Origin: Saprospiraceae bacterium
Lineage (GTDB): Bacteria > Bacteroidota > Bacteroidia > Chitinophagales > Saprospiraceae
Assembly (NCBI GenBank): GCA_020436935.1
Contig: JAGQWX010000020.1
Coordinates: 17,347-81,346, forward strand
Reading direction: 5' to 3'
Length of the DNA stretch: 64,000 bases
Of the stretch, positions 47,220 to 56,433 are shown in pieces. Every line of letters starts with the position of its first letter. Position 1 is the stretch's first letter. Both the position numbers and the translations under genes were made by a program. A model generated the notes under the pieces. The model was given only the letters and a program-made list of their open reading frames with translations, ran no database searches and was not told where the DNA came from.

Positions 47220-47996
47220 ATGATAAAATGGTCTTTGCTCATAATACTTGCCGTTTGCTTGAATGCCTGCAAAACTACGCATCATTCCACAGCGGACATG
47301 GATAAAGCAGCCCTTGATGGATGGATTTACCTGTTTGACGGTTCTTCGACGGCTGGATGGAGGGCATACAACGGGGATTCCCTTCCTCCAGGTTGGACGA
47401 TCAAAGATGGTACTTTAACATTCGACACTGAGTTGGGTTTGGAGCAAAATTATAAGGGAGGTAAAGACATCATTTATGGTGCAGAGGAGTTTGACAATTT
47501 CGAACTTTATGTGGAATGGAAGTTGCCAAAAGGTGGCAATAGTGGTATATTCTATCACCTGAAAGAAGGATATTCCAGCCCTCCTGAAGTTTCTCCTGAA
47601 TACCAACTGATTGATGATGAAAATTATGCCAAGTTACACGACCTCACGAGTTATAATTCCCAATTTGGGGTGGAGCACCCGGAAGAATTGCAAGATTGGC
47701 AAAAAACCGGGGCAGATTATGCCATGCACATTGCTGACCCTGAGCAAAAAATTCTACATCCCGTCGGTGAATGGAATTCATCCAAAATTGTGTTCACTTC
47801 AGAAAAAGTAGAACACTGGCTCAATGGTAAAAAGTTGTTGGAATTTGTTCCCTGGTCTGAAGATTGGAAAAAAAAGAAGAATTCAGGAAAGTGGGATCAA
47901 GCCCCGGACTATGGTAAGTATAAGACAGGGTACATAGGCCTGCAAGACCATGCGAGCCCCATTTGGTTTAGAAATATTAAAATAAAAAAACTGTAG
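47220..47996 (+). CDS. DUF1080 lipoprotein (3-keto-disaccharide hydrolase-type), second copy
   Basis: 258 residues with lipobox LNAC (Cys17). Family motifs: WIYLFDGSSTAGWRAYNGD, GGNSGIFYHLKEG, SPEYQLIDDENY, VGEWNSSKIVF, HWLNGKKLLEFVPWSEDW and a C-terminal IGLQDHASPIWFRNIKIKKL. The last segment is nearly identical to the copy at 3306-4037. It sits 10 bp before a Gfo/Idh gene, the same pairing found in keto-glycoside pathways. Expected to cleave oxidised glycosides in the periplasm. Confidence 0.9.
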   Translation: MIKWSLLIILAVCLNACKTTHHSTADMDKAALDGWIYLFDGSSTAGWRAYNGDSLPPGWTIKDGTLTFDTELGLEQNYKGGKDIIYGAEEFDNFELYVEWKLPKGGNSGIFYHLKEGYSSPPEVSPEYQLIDDENYAKLHDLTSYNSQFGVEHPEELQDWQKTGADYAMHIADPEQKILHPVGEWNSSKIVFTSEKVEHWLNGKKLLEFVPWSEDWKKKKNSGKWDQAPDYGKYKTGYIGLQDHASPIWFRNIKIKKL

Positions 47997-48006
47997 TGAT
48001 CAGAAA

Positions 48007-49425
48007 ATGGATAAGAGGAAATTTTTAAAAATTGGCAGTCTCGGTGCCTTGGGTGTTGCTTTATCCCCATCAATATCTGGCTTCTCGCTGCCTGATAAAC
48101 TCAGGACTGCGCATATTGGTGTAGGAAATATGGGCAAGGAAGACCTCCTGGCCATAAGTTCTCATCCATCGGTGGAAGTTGTTGCACTTTGTGATGTAGA
48201 CAGCAAATACCTGGATGCCGCGCATAAATTGTTTCCAAATGCCAAAACATTTGCTGATTACAGGGTAATGTTGAAGACACTTAGAAATGAGATAGACGCA
48301 GTAATTGTATCTACCCCGGATCACACTCATGCTCCGGCATCTCTTATGGCCATGGAAATGGATAAAGCTGTTTATTGCCAAAAGCCTTTGACACATTATG
48401 TAGCCGAATCCAGAGCCATGAATCAAATGGCCAACTCAAAGAAACTGATCACTCAGATGGGCATTCAGGTCCATTCCTTTTACGATTACAAGCTTGCCAC
48501 ATTGCTCATCCAATCCGGCATCATTGGCAAAGTGCATACAGTACATGCCTGGTCTCCAAAGAATTGGGGGTATGATGGTCAGGCGCCTGAAGGTGCAGAT
48601 CCTGTACCCGACAGTTTAAATTGGGATCTGTGGTTGGGAACTTCAAATGCGCGGCCATTTAAACAAGGTTACTACCATCCAACAAATTGGCGGAAAGTGA
48701 TGGATTATGGTTGTGGTACACTGGGAGATATGGGTGTGCACATTTTCGATACTCCATACAACGCATTGGCCCTGGATGTGCCTTTGACGATTAAAAATGA
48801 ATGCCGTGCAACCAGTGATTTTGGATTTCCTGAAAACAATAAGGTGACTTATGAGTTTCCAGGAACAGCATACACAACAGAGAAGCTGACCTGGATTTGG
48901 CACGATGGTGTAGGGATGCCGGAAGATCACAAAGATCTGAGACTTCCCGGTTGGAAAAAAAGAAAGTCAAAATCAAAAAAATCTTCGGGTGATAAAGGTA
49001 TTTCTCTAGATGCGGGTGTGGCGGCAGAAGGGCAATTGCCGGAGCAGGGAGCAATGTTTATTGGTGAAGAAGGCAGACTGTTGTTGCCACATTTCATGCA
49101 GCTTCCAAAGAAAATTGTCAAAAAGAAGTATGTGGATATTTCTGCTCAAATAGAAGAGTTATCCAAATTACACCAATTGGGTCAACCCATCAGAGATTAT
49201 AATAAAGAAGGACCTAAACATTATCATCAATTTGTTGACGCATGCCTGGGTAAGGGAGAATGTTCAGCACCTTTTTCTTACGCATCTCGCCTAACGGAAA
49301 CCATACTTTTGGGTGTCATTGCAGGAAGATTCCCCAATAAGACCCTGCATTGGAATAGCAAAACTGCAAGCTTTGATGAAGACGAGGCCAATCAATTTTT
49401 AGAAGCCAAGTATCGATCGTTTTAG
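48007..49425 (+). CDS. Gfo/Idh/MocA-family oxidoreductase, Tat-exported
   Basis: 472 residues. The N-terminus MDKRKFLKIGSLGALGVALS is a Tat-like signal. The Rossmann part reads AHIGVGNMGKEDL, EVVALCDVDSKYLD, VSTPDHTHAPAS and YCQKPLTHYVAESR; the QKP lysine is the usual catalytic-region residue. A C-terminal alpha/beta domain follows (WLGTSNARPFKQGYY, YGCGTLGDMGVHIFD). Unlike the GH109-like protein it lacks ENCCYDFFE. With the DUF1080 protein encoded just upstream it may oxidise a glycoside to its 3-keto form. Lysine/serine-rich insert near residues 315-330. Confidence 0.9.
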   Translation: MDKRKFLKIGSLGALGVALSPSISGFSLPDKLRTAHIGVGNMGKEDLLAISSHPSVEVVALCDVDSKYLDAAHKLFPNAKTFADYRVMLKTLRNEIDAVIVSTPDHTHAPASLMAMEMDKAVYCQKPLTHYVAESRAMNQMANSKKLITQMGIQVHSFYDYKLATLLIQSGIIGKVHTVHAWSPKNWGYDGQAPEGADPVPDSLNWDLWLGTSNARPFKQGYYHPTNWRKVMDYGCGTLGDMGVHIFDTPYNALALDVPLTIKNECRATSDFGFPENNKVTYEFPGTAYTTEKLTWIWHDGVGMPEDHKDLRLPGWKKRKSKSKKSSGDKGISLDAGVAAEGQLPEQGAMFIGEEGRLLLPHFMQLPKKIVKKKYVDISAQIEELSKLHQLGQPIRDYNKEGPKHYHQFVDACLGKGECSAPFSYASRLTETILLGVIAGRFPNKTLHWNSKTASFDEDEANQFLEAKYRSF

Positions 49426-49726
49426 ATATAATAAAAGCTATTTTATTGTCTTTGTGTATACTTATAAACAAGTGATGCACCTTACACTTATTGATATAAG
49501 AGCGATATTAAGTTGAGGTATTCCAGGGCCAGGTTTTTAGTATAATGTGTTTATTGTGTCTTGCGATGAGTTGTTGATCACAGTTCACTATTCATGGATA
49601 CAAAGGAGATTATGTTCACACTTTTATGGCCGTCAAAGTATGATGACAAATCAAAAAAGTATGTAATTGTTAAGCGATGGAAGCAGCTAAGTTTGGGCAA
49701 TTAAAAATAAACTTATTGAATTGGCT
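49426..49726. other. Intergenic region with a possible micro-ORF
   Basis: About 300 bp between convergent genes. Contains an AT-only hairpin (AATAAAA/TTTTATT at 49430-49447) and the 30-codon frame at 49612-49704. Confidence 0.4.
49612..49704 (+). CDS. Possible 30-residue basic microprotein
   Basis: An ATG preceded at optimal distance by AAAGGAG, a strong Shine-Dalgarno that is rare in this window. It encodes 30 residues rich in Lys and aromatic residues (LLWPSKYDDKSKKYVIVK, then RWKQL). Chance is quite possible; no relative recognised. Confidence 0.25.
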   Translation: MFTLLWPSKYDDKSKKYVIVKRWKQLSLGN

Positions 49727-50320
49727 TTAGTCTTCGTAAGCTGCCCTTTGAGTTGTCAATCCTTTGATAATTAGGCCCAGACCTATCACAGGTAAAATAT
49801 AGAACAATCTACCTGAAAAAACAACTATTACACCTGTTGCAATTAAGAGTATTACTCCAATGACAATGCTCGTAGTTCGTCCAATCGCACTGTTCTGTTC
49901 GTTGGTTATTTGAGCATTCGCCAATTGCTCCCGAGCCAGATCTATAGATAAAAATCTTGTATCTACTTGCTTGAGGATTTCTTCAGAAGAAATGTTTTCT
50001 TTTTGCATTCTGATAATTTTCCTTCTTTCCTCCAATGTCAATTTTTGAAGCTCCCTTTCTGCTAAGGTCGCAATGGTTGACTTATCAAGTGCTTGTAATT
50101 CTTCCGCACCGGCTAAATCTACACCTTCAATTAATAATCTTCTGATTATTGGTAAATAAGTATCTCCCAGCATATTTCTGGCACTGGCAAAAATGTTGTC
50201 AATATCTCTTTCAAACAATCCTTCACTTCTTAAATCTGACTTGATTTGATCGCTGGTTTAAGCCCCCTGAAGTTCTGCAACAACGCGTTCTGCGAGTTCA
50301 ATTTTCTTTTTGTAATCCAT
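49727..50320 (-). pseudogene. Small membrane protein gene split by an in-frame TAA
   Basis: From ATG 50320 the frame encodes MDYKKKIELAERVVAELQG, meets TAA at 50258-50260, then continues in the same frame (SDQIKSDLRSEGLFERDIDN) for another 176 codons to 49727. The long part has a helical, charged N-terminal region, then two hydrophobic helices near the end (IVIGVILLIATGVIVVF and LFYILPVIGLGLIIKGL). If the stop is real, only a truncated product from a non-ATG start near 50218 could be made. The protein family is not recognised; the helical repeats recall regulators that bind through short helices. Confidence 0.65.
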
Positions 50321-50525
50321 ATGGTTTTCCCCTTTTTTAAAATTTGCGGCAAAATAAATGCTTTCTCCATTTTAAGAAACAAATGCTTTAAATATTTTAC
50401 GCACAAATTAATCGTGTTTACAGCATAAAAGAGGATGAGAATTGTGGGGAAATCTAAAAATACGCCTCAACATATTTCAAGTCCCAAAATTTCAATTCTC
50501 AATTCTCAAATTTCAAATTTCAAAT

Positions 50526-52160
50526 TTACATCCTCTTGAATCTGACCTTTTTGATACGATCTCCGTTCAAATAAATAGCATCTTTTGACAACGTAAGGCT
50601 ATAAAAATCTACCAGCATTTTATTGGGCGACACCAGCAAGCCTTTGGTGGGTTCATTATTACCAAATTTAACTTCAAAGTCCTTATCGGAGAGGTGGTTC
50701 AATTCAATCACAACATCGGTTTCTGAGTTTTCCCATTTTCCATTGAATTGTTGATAGTTGAAGTTTATGTTCAGGTCTTTCGTTTTGGTAAGACTGTAAG
50801 GAGCGTGACTGGTGTAATAGGCTGTGACCACCTGGTTCCCGGATACGTTTTTTGTGAATTCCTGTTTGAAAGCAGGATCGAATTTCTGGTGAAATATATT
50901 GTCCGATTCGCGCTCCAATTCCACGTCATTTCTACCCACCCTCTTCAGAAATATCTTGCCATTTTTCATTTCAAAAGTGAAGGCAAAATCGCCGTCTGTC
51001 AGGTAAGTTCCCGGGATTTCGTCATCGCTGATGTAAGGTCCGACAGCTTCAGGTTGGGTGGCAAAATATTTTGCTTCCTCTGGTATTTCAAGTAAGACAT
51101 CGGCCATTTGTCTCGTTTGCTGGGATGGTATGGCTTTCCCGGTGTTGGTCATGGTGATGATGGACCATTTTTTTTCCGGAAATCTTATGGTAGTAGCTTT
51201 CCATGCGCCAGTAGCACCTTCATGGAAGCAGTACGGATTGTTTTTGTAAGTGCCAAATTCAAGGCCATAGCCATAGTTGGAAAATTTTGAAGCTTTGATT
51301 TTTTGCTGACTCTTGCTGATCAACTTTCTGCTGAAACTGGTCTTGCCCTTACCTTGCACCAGTTTCTCCCATTGAATTTGATCTTCCAGTGTGGTAAAAA
51401 TATTGCCGTCGCCGCAAACATTCCATATCCAATTGTAGTCGGTCCATTTTCCAAAATTGAAATATGCTTTTGCAACGGGGTCGGCAATTTTGGTATGATC
51501 ATTTTCAAATGATGTGTTGGGCATGCCCAACTTTGCAAACATTTGATTGGTATATTCCACGAAGGATTTTCCAGATATCTTTTCAATCAATATTGCCAGC
51601 AATATGTAATTGGTATTGCTGTATAGGTATTGACTTTCCGGCATAAAATTCAAATCCGACTGACGACCAATAAGTGCCAATACATCATCATTGTTGAACG
51701 ATTCTTTCCACCATGTATACCCTTGTAAAGACCAGAGATCATAACAATCTCTTATGCCGCTGGTATGATTCAAAAGGCTACGGATTGTTATTTTTTCTTT
51801 GATATTGGGATATATTTCCGGGAACCATTTCCTGATATTATCACTCAATTTGAGCTTTTTCTGGTCTATCAGGGATAAAATTGCCAACGCTGTAAATTGT
51901 TTGCCATTGGAGGCAATATTGAATCTTGAGTTGCTGTCCAGAAATGTACTGTCTTTCAAGTTTTCATAGCCCGCATACTTCTTGTAAATGACTTCTCCAT
52001 CACGGATTACGGCGGTTGCAATTCCCGGAGCCCTATCAGGGACATCCTGTAATGCTATGGCCTCTAATTTTTGTAAGATGGCTGGGCTAAGCTCACTCTG
52101 TGCGAGCAGCAAGTGGAAAAAGCAGCAACAAAACAAGAATGTCAATACAAATCCTTTCAT
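50526..52160 (-). CDS. Serine hydrolase, class C beta-lactamase-like, secreted
   Basis: 544 residues with a signal peptide ending LLLAQ (about residue 21). The beta-lactamase/penicillin-binding fold is shown by SRFNIASNGKQFTALA (Ser84-x-x-Lys87), LYSNTNYILLA (Tyr-x-Asn) and FHEGATGAWK (third motif). A C-terminal beta-domain begins around residue 400. Possible activities are D-aminopeptidase, esterase or peptidase. A fragment of a close relative remains at 45698-45754. The region just downstream has short TTTCAAATTTC iterations. Confidence 0.88.
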   Translation of the reverse strand: MKGFVLTFLFCCCFFHLLLAQSELSPAILQKLEAIALQDVPDRAPGIATAVIRDGEVIYKKYAGYENLKDSTFLDSNSRFNIASNGKQFTALAILSLIDQKKLKLSDNIRKWFPEIYPNIKEKITIRSLLNHTSGIRDCYDLWSLQGYTWWKESFNNDDVLALIGRQSDLNFMPESQYLYSNTNYILLAILIEKISGKSFVEYTNQMFAKLGMPNTSFENDHTKIADPVAKAYFNFGKWTDYNWIWNVCGDGNIFTTLEDQIQWEKLVQGKGKTSFSRKLISKSQQKIKASKFSNYGYGLEFGTYKNNPYCFHEGATGAWKATTIRFPEKKWSIITMTNTGKAIPSQQTRQMADVLLEIPEEAKYFATQPEAVGPYISDDEIPGTYLTDGDFAFTFEMKNGKIFLKRVGRNDVELERESDNIFHQKFDPAFKQEFTKNVSGNQVVTAYYTSHAPYSLTKTKDLNINFNYQQFNGKWENSETDVVIELNHLSDKDFEVKFGNNEPTKGLLVSPNKMLVDFYSLTLSKDAIYLNGDRIKKVRFKRM

Positions 52161-52197
52161 GTGTATTTTTGGTCAAAAGTAGATTGAAGGACGTGGT

Positions 52198-53412
52198 TCA
52201 GGGGTTCAAATCCTGATTTGGCACCCCTTTTTTCAAAAAATGCTCCAAATAAACTTTCGGAGACATAGAGGTTTGTTTTTTGAAGGATCGGTTAAAAGTT
52301 GATTTTGAATTGAAGCCACATTCCATCGCCAATCCGAGCAGTGTTTTCTCAGCAAATTCTCCATTTTGTATTTTCCCAATGAATGCCTTTGTCCTGTATT
52401 GATTGATGTAGTCATTGAAATTCATTCCAAACGCTTTATTGATGACCTGGGAAATTTTTTTCGGGTGGGTATCAAGCGTCCTTGCCAGATGGAAGGTGGA
52501 CAATTCCTGGTCGGCATACAGGTGAACTTCTGACATCAATTTTTCTATTTTCAATTTCCACGCTTCCAGATCATCCGAAGCCATGGTGGAGGAGTTTTCT
52601 TCTTCCTGAATTTCAACTGTGCCGGATAATGCCATGGCCGGGGTTTGCTCATAAAAATCACTTGCGACTTTTTTGGTCAAAGACCGAATGGAGGAGAAAT
52701 AGCCCTTTATTGAAATATAATAAAACATACCGGAGAAGGCCATGTAATACCAAAACTTTTTTCCAAACTGTCCCCACTCCGGATTGAAAATAAAAAACAA
52801 GATCCTGAGTGCCATCAAAACGAACATTGCCATCAGAAAGCCTTGTGCCCATTTCAAAACCAGACCATCCGCATAACTGTAGGTGTCGTACATGGTCAGC
52901 TTGTGCTTTTTATAGTTCTTCAGGCTGAGGAAGAGGTAAATGATCAATGACAAAAAACCTGTCAGCTGATACCAAAAATCAAAATCTTTATCTTTCTCAT
53001 CGGCATAAAAATACACTTCATTCAGCATCCATTGATCTGCAATCCAAATGATCAGTGTATAAATCAGGTACAGCAAAGCCGGTACAAAATGCCAGACATC
53101 CTTTTTCTGGAATTGAAATGATTCGTCCAGCAGCCCTTTAAAATAAAAGTAAAGCACCGGCGGAATGAGCAACAACTGCTGGAACGGAAAATAAAATAGG
53201 AATTCCCTGTAAGGGTATCTGGAATACCAGCCTGCATAACCCAACATAAATGGAGAAATGTACAAAACGCACAGCAGGGTGAAACACGCAAGCCAAATGC
53301 TTGGTCTGTGTTTGTGAAGAATGCCCTTCTCAAACAATAAACCACTGAAGACCAGTCCGTTGATGAAAAATATGAGCAAAAAACTGCTCTTTAAATTGAA
53401 ATCAAATAACAT
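52198..53412 (-). CDS. AraC-family regulator with multi-helix membrane N-terminus
   Basis: 404 residues. Residues 1-230 contain about seven hydrophobic helices (SFLLIFFINGLVFSGLLF, LACFTLLCVLYISPFML and others). The C-terminal AraC DNA-binding domain has LARTLDTHPKKISQVINKAF, GMNFNDYINQYRTKAFIGKI and LLGLAMECGFNSKSTFNRSF, the two helix-turn-helix units. Such membrane regulators are common in Bacteroidota; ligand unknown. It is 37 bp downstream of nothing in its own direction and ends close to the serine-hydrolase start, so the two may be co-transcribed (regulator first). Confidence 0.9.
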   Translation of the reverse strand: MLFDFNLKSSFLLIFFINGLVFSGLLFEKGILHKHRPSIWLACFTLLCVLYISPFMLGYAGWYSRYPYREFLFYFPFQQLLLIPPVLYFYFKGLLDESFQFQKKDVWHFVPALLYLIYTLIIWIADQWMLNEVYFYADEKDKDFDFWYQLTGFLSLIIYLFLSLKNYKKHKLTMYDTYSYADGLVLKWAQGFLMAMFVLMALRILFFIFNPEWGQFGKKFWYYMAFSGMFYYISIKGYFSSIRSLTKKVASDFYEQTPAMALSGTVEIQEEENSSTMASDDLEAWKLKIEKLMSEVHLYADQELSTFHLARTLDTHPKKISQVINKAFGMNFNDYINQYRTKAFIGKIQNGEFAEKTLLGLAMECGFNSKSTFNRSFKKQTSMSPKVYLEHFLKKGVPNQDLNP

Positions 53413-53580
53413 TGATGATGGTCATTAAATGCATTAGACAGACATCCTTTGTCCTCTAAAACAAGGAGAAGACCGAAGTGGTTGCTCCACAGTGATCTCA
53501 AATTTAAAAATTCTAATCGAAGACTGATATAATTCCAGCGGCAGATGAATCATCTGTAACCCTTTATTACATTGAAATCA

Positions 53581-55704
53581 TCAATAAGTCAATGTGAGCC
53601 CTATACCAAAACCCATATCGCTGTCATAATGTGAAGATGCTGAGATGTATTTGGTGAGGATGTACCTGGCCCCCACGGCATATTCCAGGTCTGTATTCCA
53701 CGATCCCCACAGACGGAGTCTCTTGGTGATCGCTATATCTTCTCTTGATAATTGCAGGCGGAAATATCCTGTATGGTCGATGGAAGCGTCTGCAACGACA
53801 AACCAGGGCATGGTATACTGCAGACCGAAATGGGCGACACCTCTCACGTTCTTCGTGCTCTGCCCACCAAAAATATTTTCCTCAATTTCGTCGGTATCGC
53901 GATAGCGCCAATCCCAGCCACCATAAGCCAGTAAAAACTGATTCCTGCCGAGGTATCTTCCAAAATGGCTTTCAGATTCAAAACCAGATCTGGCATTGAG
54001 ACCGAGGCGCCATTCTGTACTCAACTTCCATCGTGTATTCATCAGGCTGATTTCACCGTCGCTACCGTTGGATTCCAGGCCTATTTCAGCCCCCAGGTAG
54101 AATCTGCGGTCATCGGCGTATACCTTTCTCAAAGCTGCTTTTCGATCGGGAATTTGGGGGTTGGGTGGTGAATTTTCATAGGAAAAAATTCTACCCATGC
54201 CAGACATCATATGGTACAAAATGTGACAATGAAAATACCAGTCTCCATATTCCTCTGAGGCATGAAATTCGATGGTGTCCACTTCCATAGGCATGATGTC
54301 CACCACGTTTTTCAACGGCGAATAATCTCCGTGCTCGTTGAGGATTCTGAAAAAATGGCCATGTAAATGCATGGGATGTCGCATCATCGAATTGTTGTGT
54401 ATGATGATGCGGATGTTTTCACCAGCTTTTATTTTGATCATGTCGCTTTCAGAAATGGTCTTGTTGTTGACGGTCCACACATACCTGTTCATATTGCCTG
54501 TCAACTCAAAATGGAGTTCTCTGACCGGACCATCGGGCAGCACACTTTTAACCGGAGAAGCAAGCATATTATAGTTGAGCGTAGTTGAAGGATCGTAGGG
54601 TTCGCGGTACATGACAGCATTCATATCCATCTTTTGCAAAGACATATTCATGCCCATGTCGTCCATATTGCCGCCAACCGTCATCATATTGTTCATCATT
54701 TCCATGCCTCCGAAATAGTTGAGCAAGGGCATTGCAGGCAAGCCGATGCGCTCCCCTTCACCAAGCCACATGGAGGCTGAGCCGATGCGATCTTCTGATG
54801 TCGCCATAAATTCATAAGATTTTCCCTCTTCCGGAATGGTGACTTCCACATCATAAATTTCAGAAACTCCTATGATGAGTCTGTCTACTTCCACCGGCTG
54901 TACATCCATCCCGTCAGAAGCGATGACCGTAATTTTTCCTCCAGCATAATTGAGCCAAAAATATGTACTCGAACTACCATTAATGACGCGAAGTCTCACC
55001 TTATCACCTGCCTTGTATTGGGGCTTGATTTGGCTGGTGTCCCCGTTGACCAGAAATCTTTCGTAATAGACATCACTTACGTCCATGGCGTGCATGCGCT
55101 TCCATTCGTTTTCCAGTTTCACGCCCACCTTGCCTGCCTTTACAGCTTCAGCATAACTCTGGACAGCATTTTTCCTGATCATGTACCAATCTGTGGCATA
55201 ATGCAGGGAGCGCTCGATCTGATGCGGGTTTTCATCCGACCAGTCGCTGAGCAAAAGTACTTCTTCTTTATCTGGCTTTGTCTCTCTTTTATGGATGACA
55301 ATGGCCCCATACATGCCTACCTGCTCCTGCAACATGGTGTGAGAATGGTACCAATAGGTACCATTTTGACGGATGACAAAGCTGTATTTGTGCGTCGAAT
55401 GCGGTTTGATGGGTGCCGTAGTCAGATACGGCACCCCATCTTGTTCGTTTGGGAGAATCAATCCATGCCAATGGATCGATGTTTCGTGGTGCATTTTATT
55501 GTGCACATAAATTTCAGCTGTATCACCCTCGGTAAAATATAGGGTGGGCATGGGAATTTGGCCATTGACTACAATGGCCATCTTTGTTTTTCCAGTATAA
55601 TTGACCATTGTATCCGTCACAGTCAGATCGTACTTCACCAGCTTTTGGCCGTTCACCAATACGACTGACCAAAACAACAATAGACCAATTATAACCTTCC
55701 TCAT
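53581..55704 (-). CDS. Multicopper oxidase fused to a CopB-like outer-membrane barrel
   Basis: 707 residues with a signal peptide ending VNGQ. The three cupredoxin domains carry copper ligands: HWHG (78-81), WYHSH (118-122), HPMHLHGHFF (about 443) and HCHILYHMMSGM (about 492, including the type 1 His-Cys-His). A methionine-rich segment near residues 338-365 (MEMMNNMMTV, MDDMGMNMSLQKMDM) is typical of cuprous oxidases. Residues about 536-707 do not belong to the oxidase: they have the alternating pattern and ending of CopB (LGAEIGLESN, AYGGWDWRYRDTDE, VGARYILTKYISASS, GFGIGLTLTY). The enzyme oxidises Cu(I); the barrel may export or bind copper at the outer membrane. Confidence 0.9.
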   Translation of the reverse strand: MRKVIIGLLLFWSVVLVNGQKLVKYDLTVTDTMVNYTGKTKMAIVVNGQIPMPTLYFTEGDTAEIYVHNKMHHETSIHWHGLILPNEQDGVPYLTTAPIKPHSTHKYSFVIRQNGTYWYHSHTMLQEQVGMYGAIVIHKRETKPDKEEVLLLSDWSDENPHQIERSLHYATDWYMIRKNAVQSYAEAVKAGKVGVKLENEWKRMHAMDVSDVYYERFLVNGDTSQIKPQYKAGDKVRLRVINGSSSTYFWLNYAGGKITVIASDGMDVQPVEVDRLIIGVSEIYDVEVTIPEEGKSYEFMATSEDRIGSASMWLGEGERIGLPAMPLLNYFGGMEMMNNMMTVGGNMDDMGMNMSLQKMDMNAVMYREPYDPSTTLNYNMLASPVKSVLPDGPVRELHFELTGNMNRYVWTVNNKTISESDMIKIKAGENIRIIIHNNSMMRHPMHLHGHFFRILNEHGDYSPLKNVVDIMPMEVDTIEFHASEEYGDWYFHCHILYHMMSGMGRIFSYENSPPNPQIPDRKAALRKVYADDRRFYLGAEIGLESNGSDGEISLMNTRWKLSTEWRLGLNARSGFESESHFGRYLGRNQFLLAYGGWDWRYRDTDEIEENIFGGQSTKNVRGVAHFGLQYTMPWFVVADASIDHTGYFRLQLSREDIAITKRLRLWGSWNTDLEYAVGARYILTKYISASSHYDSDMGFGIGLTLTY

Positions 55705-55705
55705 C

Positions 55706-56194
55706 TTATTCCAATGTTTCCTTTACGCTACCACAAGTGAGCATCATCTTACCGTAGTAAGGGTTTTTGACCTGCTTCTCCTCACTCAGCCAATATGCCT
55801 TTTTCATTGGACAATATTGATAATAGACCGGATCTTCGTTTATATCCATGGCCTTTAGTGTTTCAAAAAGAGAAACAGACAGTGTATTTAATTGCTCACG
55901 TTGCTTTTCAACAGATTTGTTTTTAGCAATGATTTCACTGGTAACGGTCAAGTCCTTCTTATGTTCGTCCCAGACTTTGAGCTGGTCCGCCGTCAATTCG
56001 CTTTTTGAGACCGCATCTATTGATTTAAGGAAATCTTTTGCATGGTCTGCAGCTGTTTTCCCATCGTCAGCTACCAATGCATTTTTGAGTCCGTAATATG
56101 CGGTGGTAAGATCAGTGACGGCCTTGTTTTGCGCAAACACAGTTTGTCCGATGCAAAGTGCAGCAAGCACAGAAAATAATTTTATTGCCTTCAT
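55706..56194 (-). CDS. DUF3347 periplasmic copper-binding protein
   Basis: 162 residues with a signal peptide ending VFAQ. Helical DUF3347 domain (TTAYYGLKNALVADDGKTAA, FETLKAMDINED) then YYQYCPMKKAYWLSEEKQ and NPYYGKMMLTCGSVKETL, whose CPM and MxxC residues are likely copper ligands. It lies 1 bp upstream of the oxidase start and 11 bp after the HMA gene, so the three form a copper operon. Confidence 0.88.
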   Translation of the reverse strand: MKAIKLFSVLAALCIGQTVFAQNKAVTDLTTAYYGLKNALVADDGKTAADHAKDFLKSIDAVSKSELTADQLKVWDEHKKDLTVTSEIIAKNKSVEKQREQLNTLSVSLFETLKAMDINEDPVYYQYCPMKKAYWLSEEKQVKNPYYGKMMLTCGSVKETLE

Positions 56195-56205
56195 TTATTT
56201 AAGAT

Positions 56206-56433
56206 TTAATTGTTCAAAGATTCAATTTTAAAACCGGCTTCCTGGACTTTCCTGATGACTTCATCTTCGGTGATGCCTTCAGCATGCACAGAAAGAATTT
56301 TTTCTCTGTTGGTAGTGTCTACCTCCCAATGACAAATGCCGTCAGCCTCGTTGAGGAAAGGACTTACTCTTTCAATACAGCCACCACAGTTGATGTTTGT
56401 TTTGAATTTGTAGGTCGTGTCGTTTGTATTCAT
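56206..56433 (-). CDS. Heavy-metal-associated (HMA) domain protein
   Basis: 75 residues, cytoplasmic. Ferredoxin-like HMA fold with the metal site NINCGGCIERV (Cys-Gly-Gly-Cys; the usual Met before Cys is Asn). DEVIRKVQEAGFKIESL closes the fold. Acts as a copper chaperone or sensor. First gene of the copper operon. A short GTCTG/CAGAC inverted repeat at 56478-56496 lies upstream. Confidence 0.88.
   Translation of the reverse strand: MNTNDTTYKFKTNINCGGCIERVSPFLNEADGICHWEVDTTNREKILSVHAEGITEDEVIRKVQEAGFKIESLNN

Noticed and set aside
52190..52227. tRNA T-loop-like sequence (GGTTCAAATCC) at the end of the AraC gene
   Set aside because: The T-stem does not pair properly, no acceptor or anticodon arm can be built, and the bases encode the regulator's C-terminus (GVPNQDLNP).
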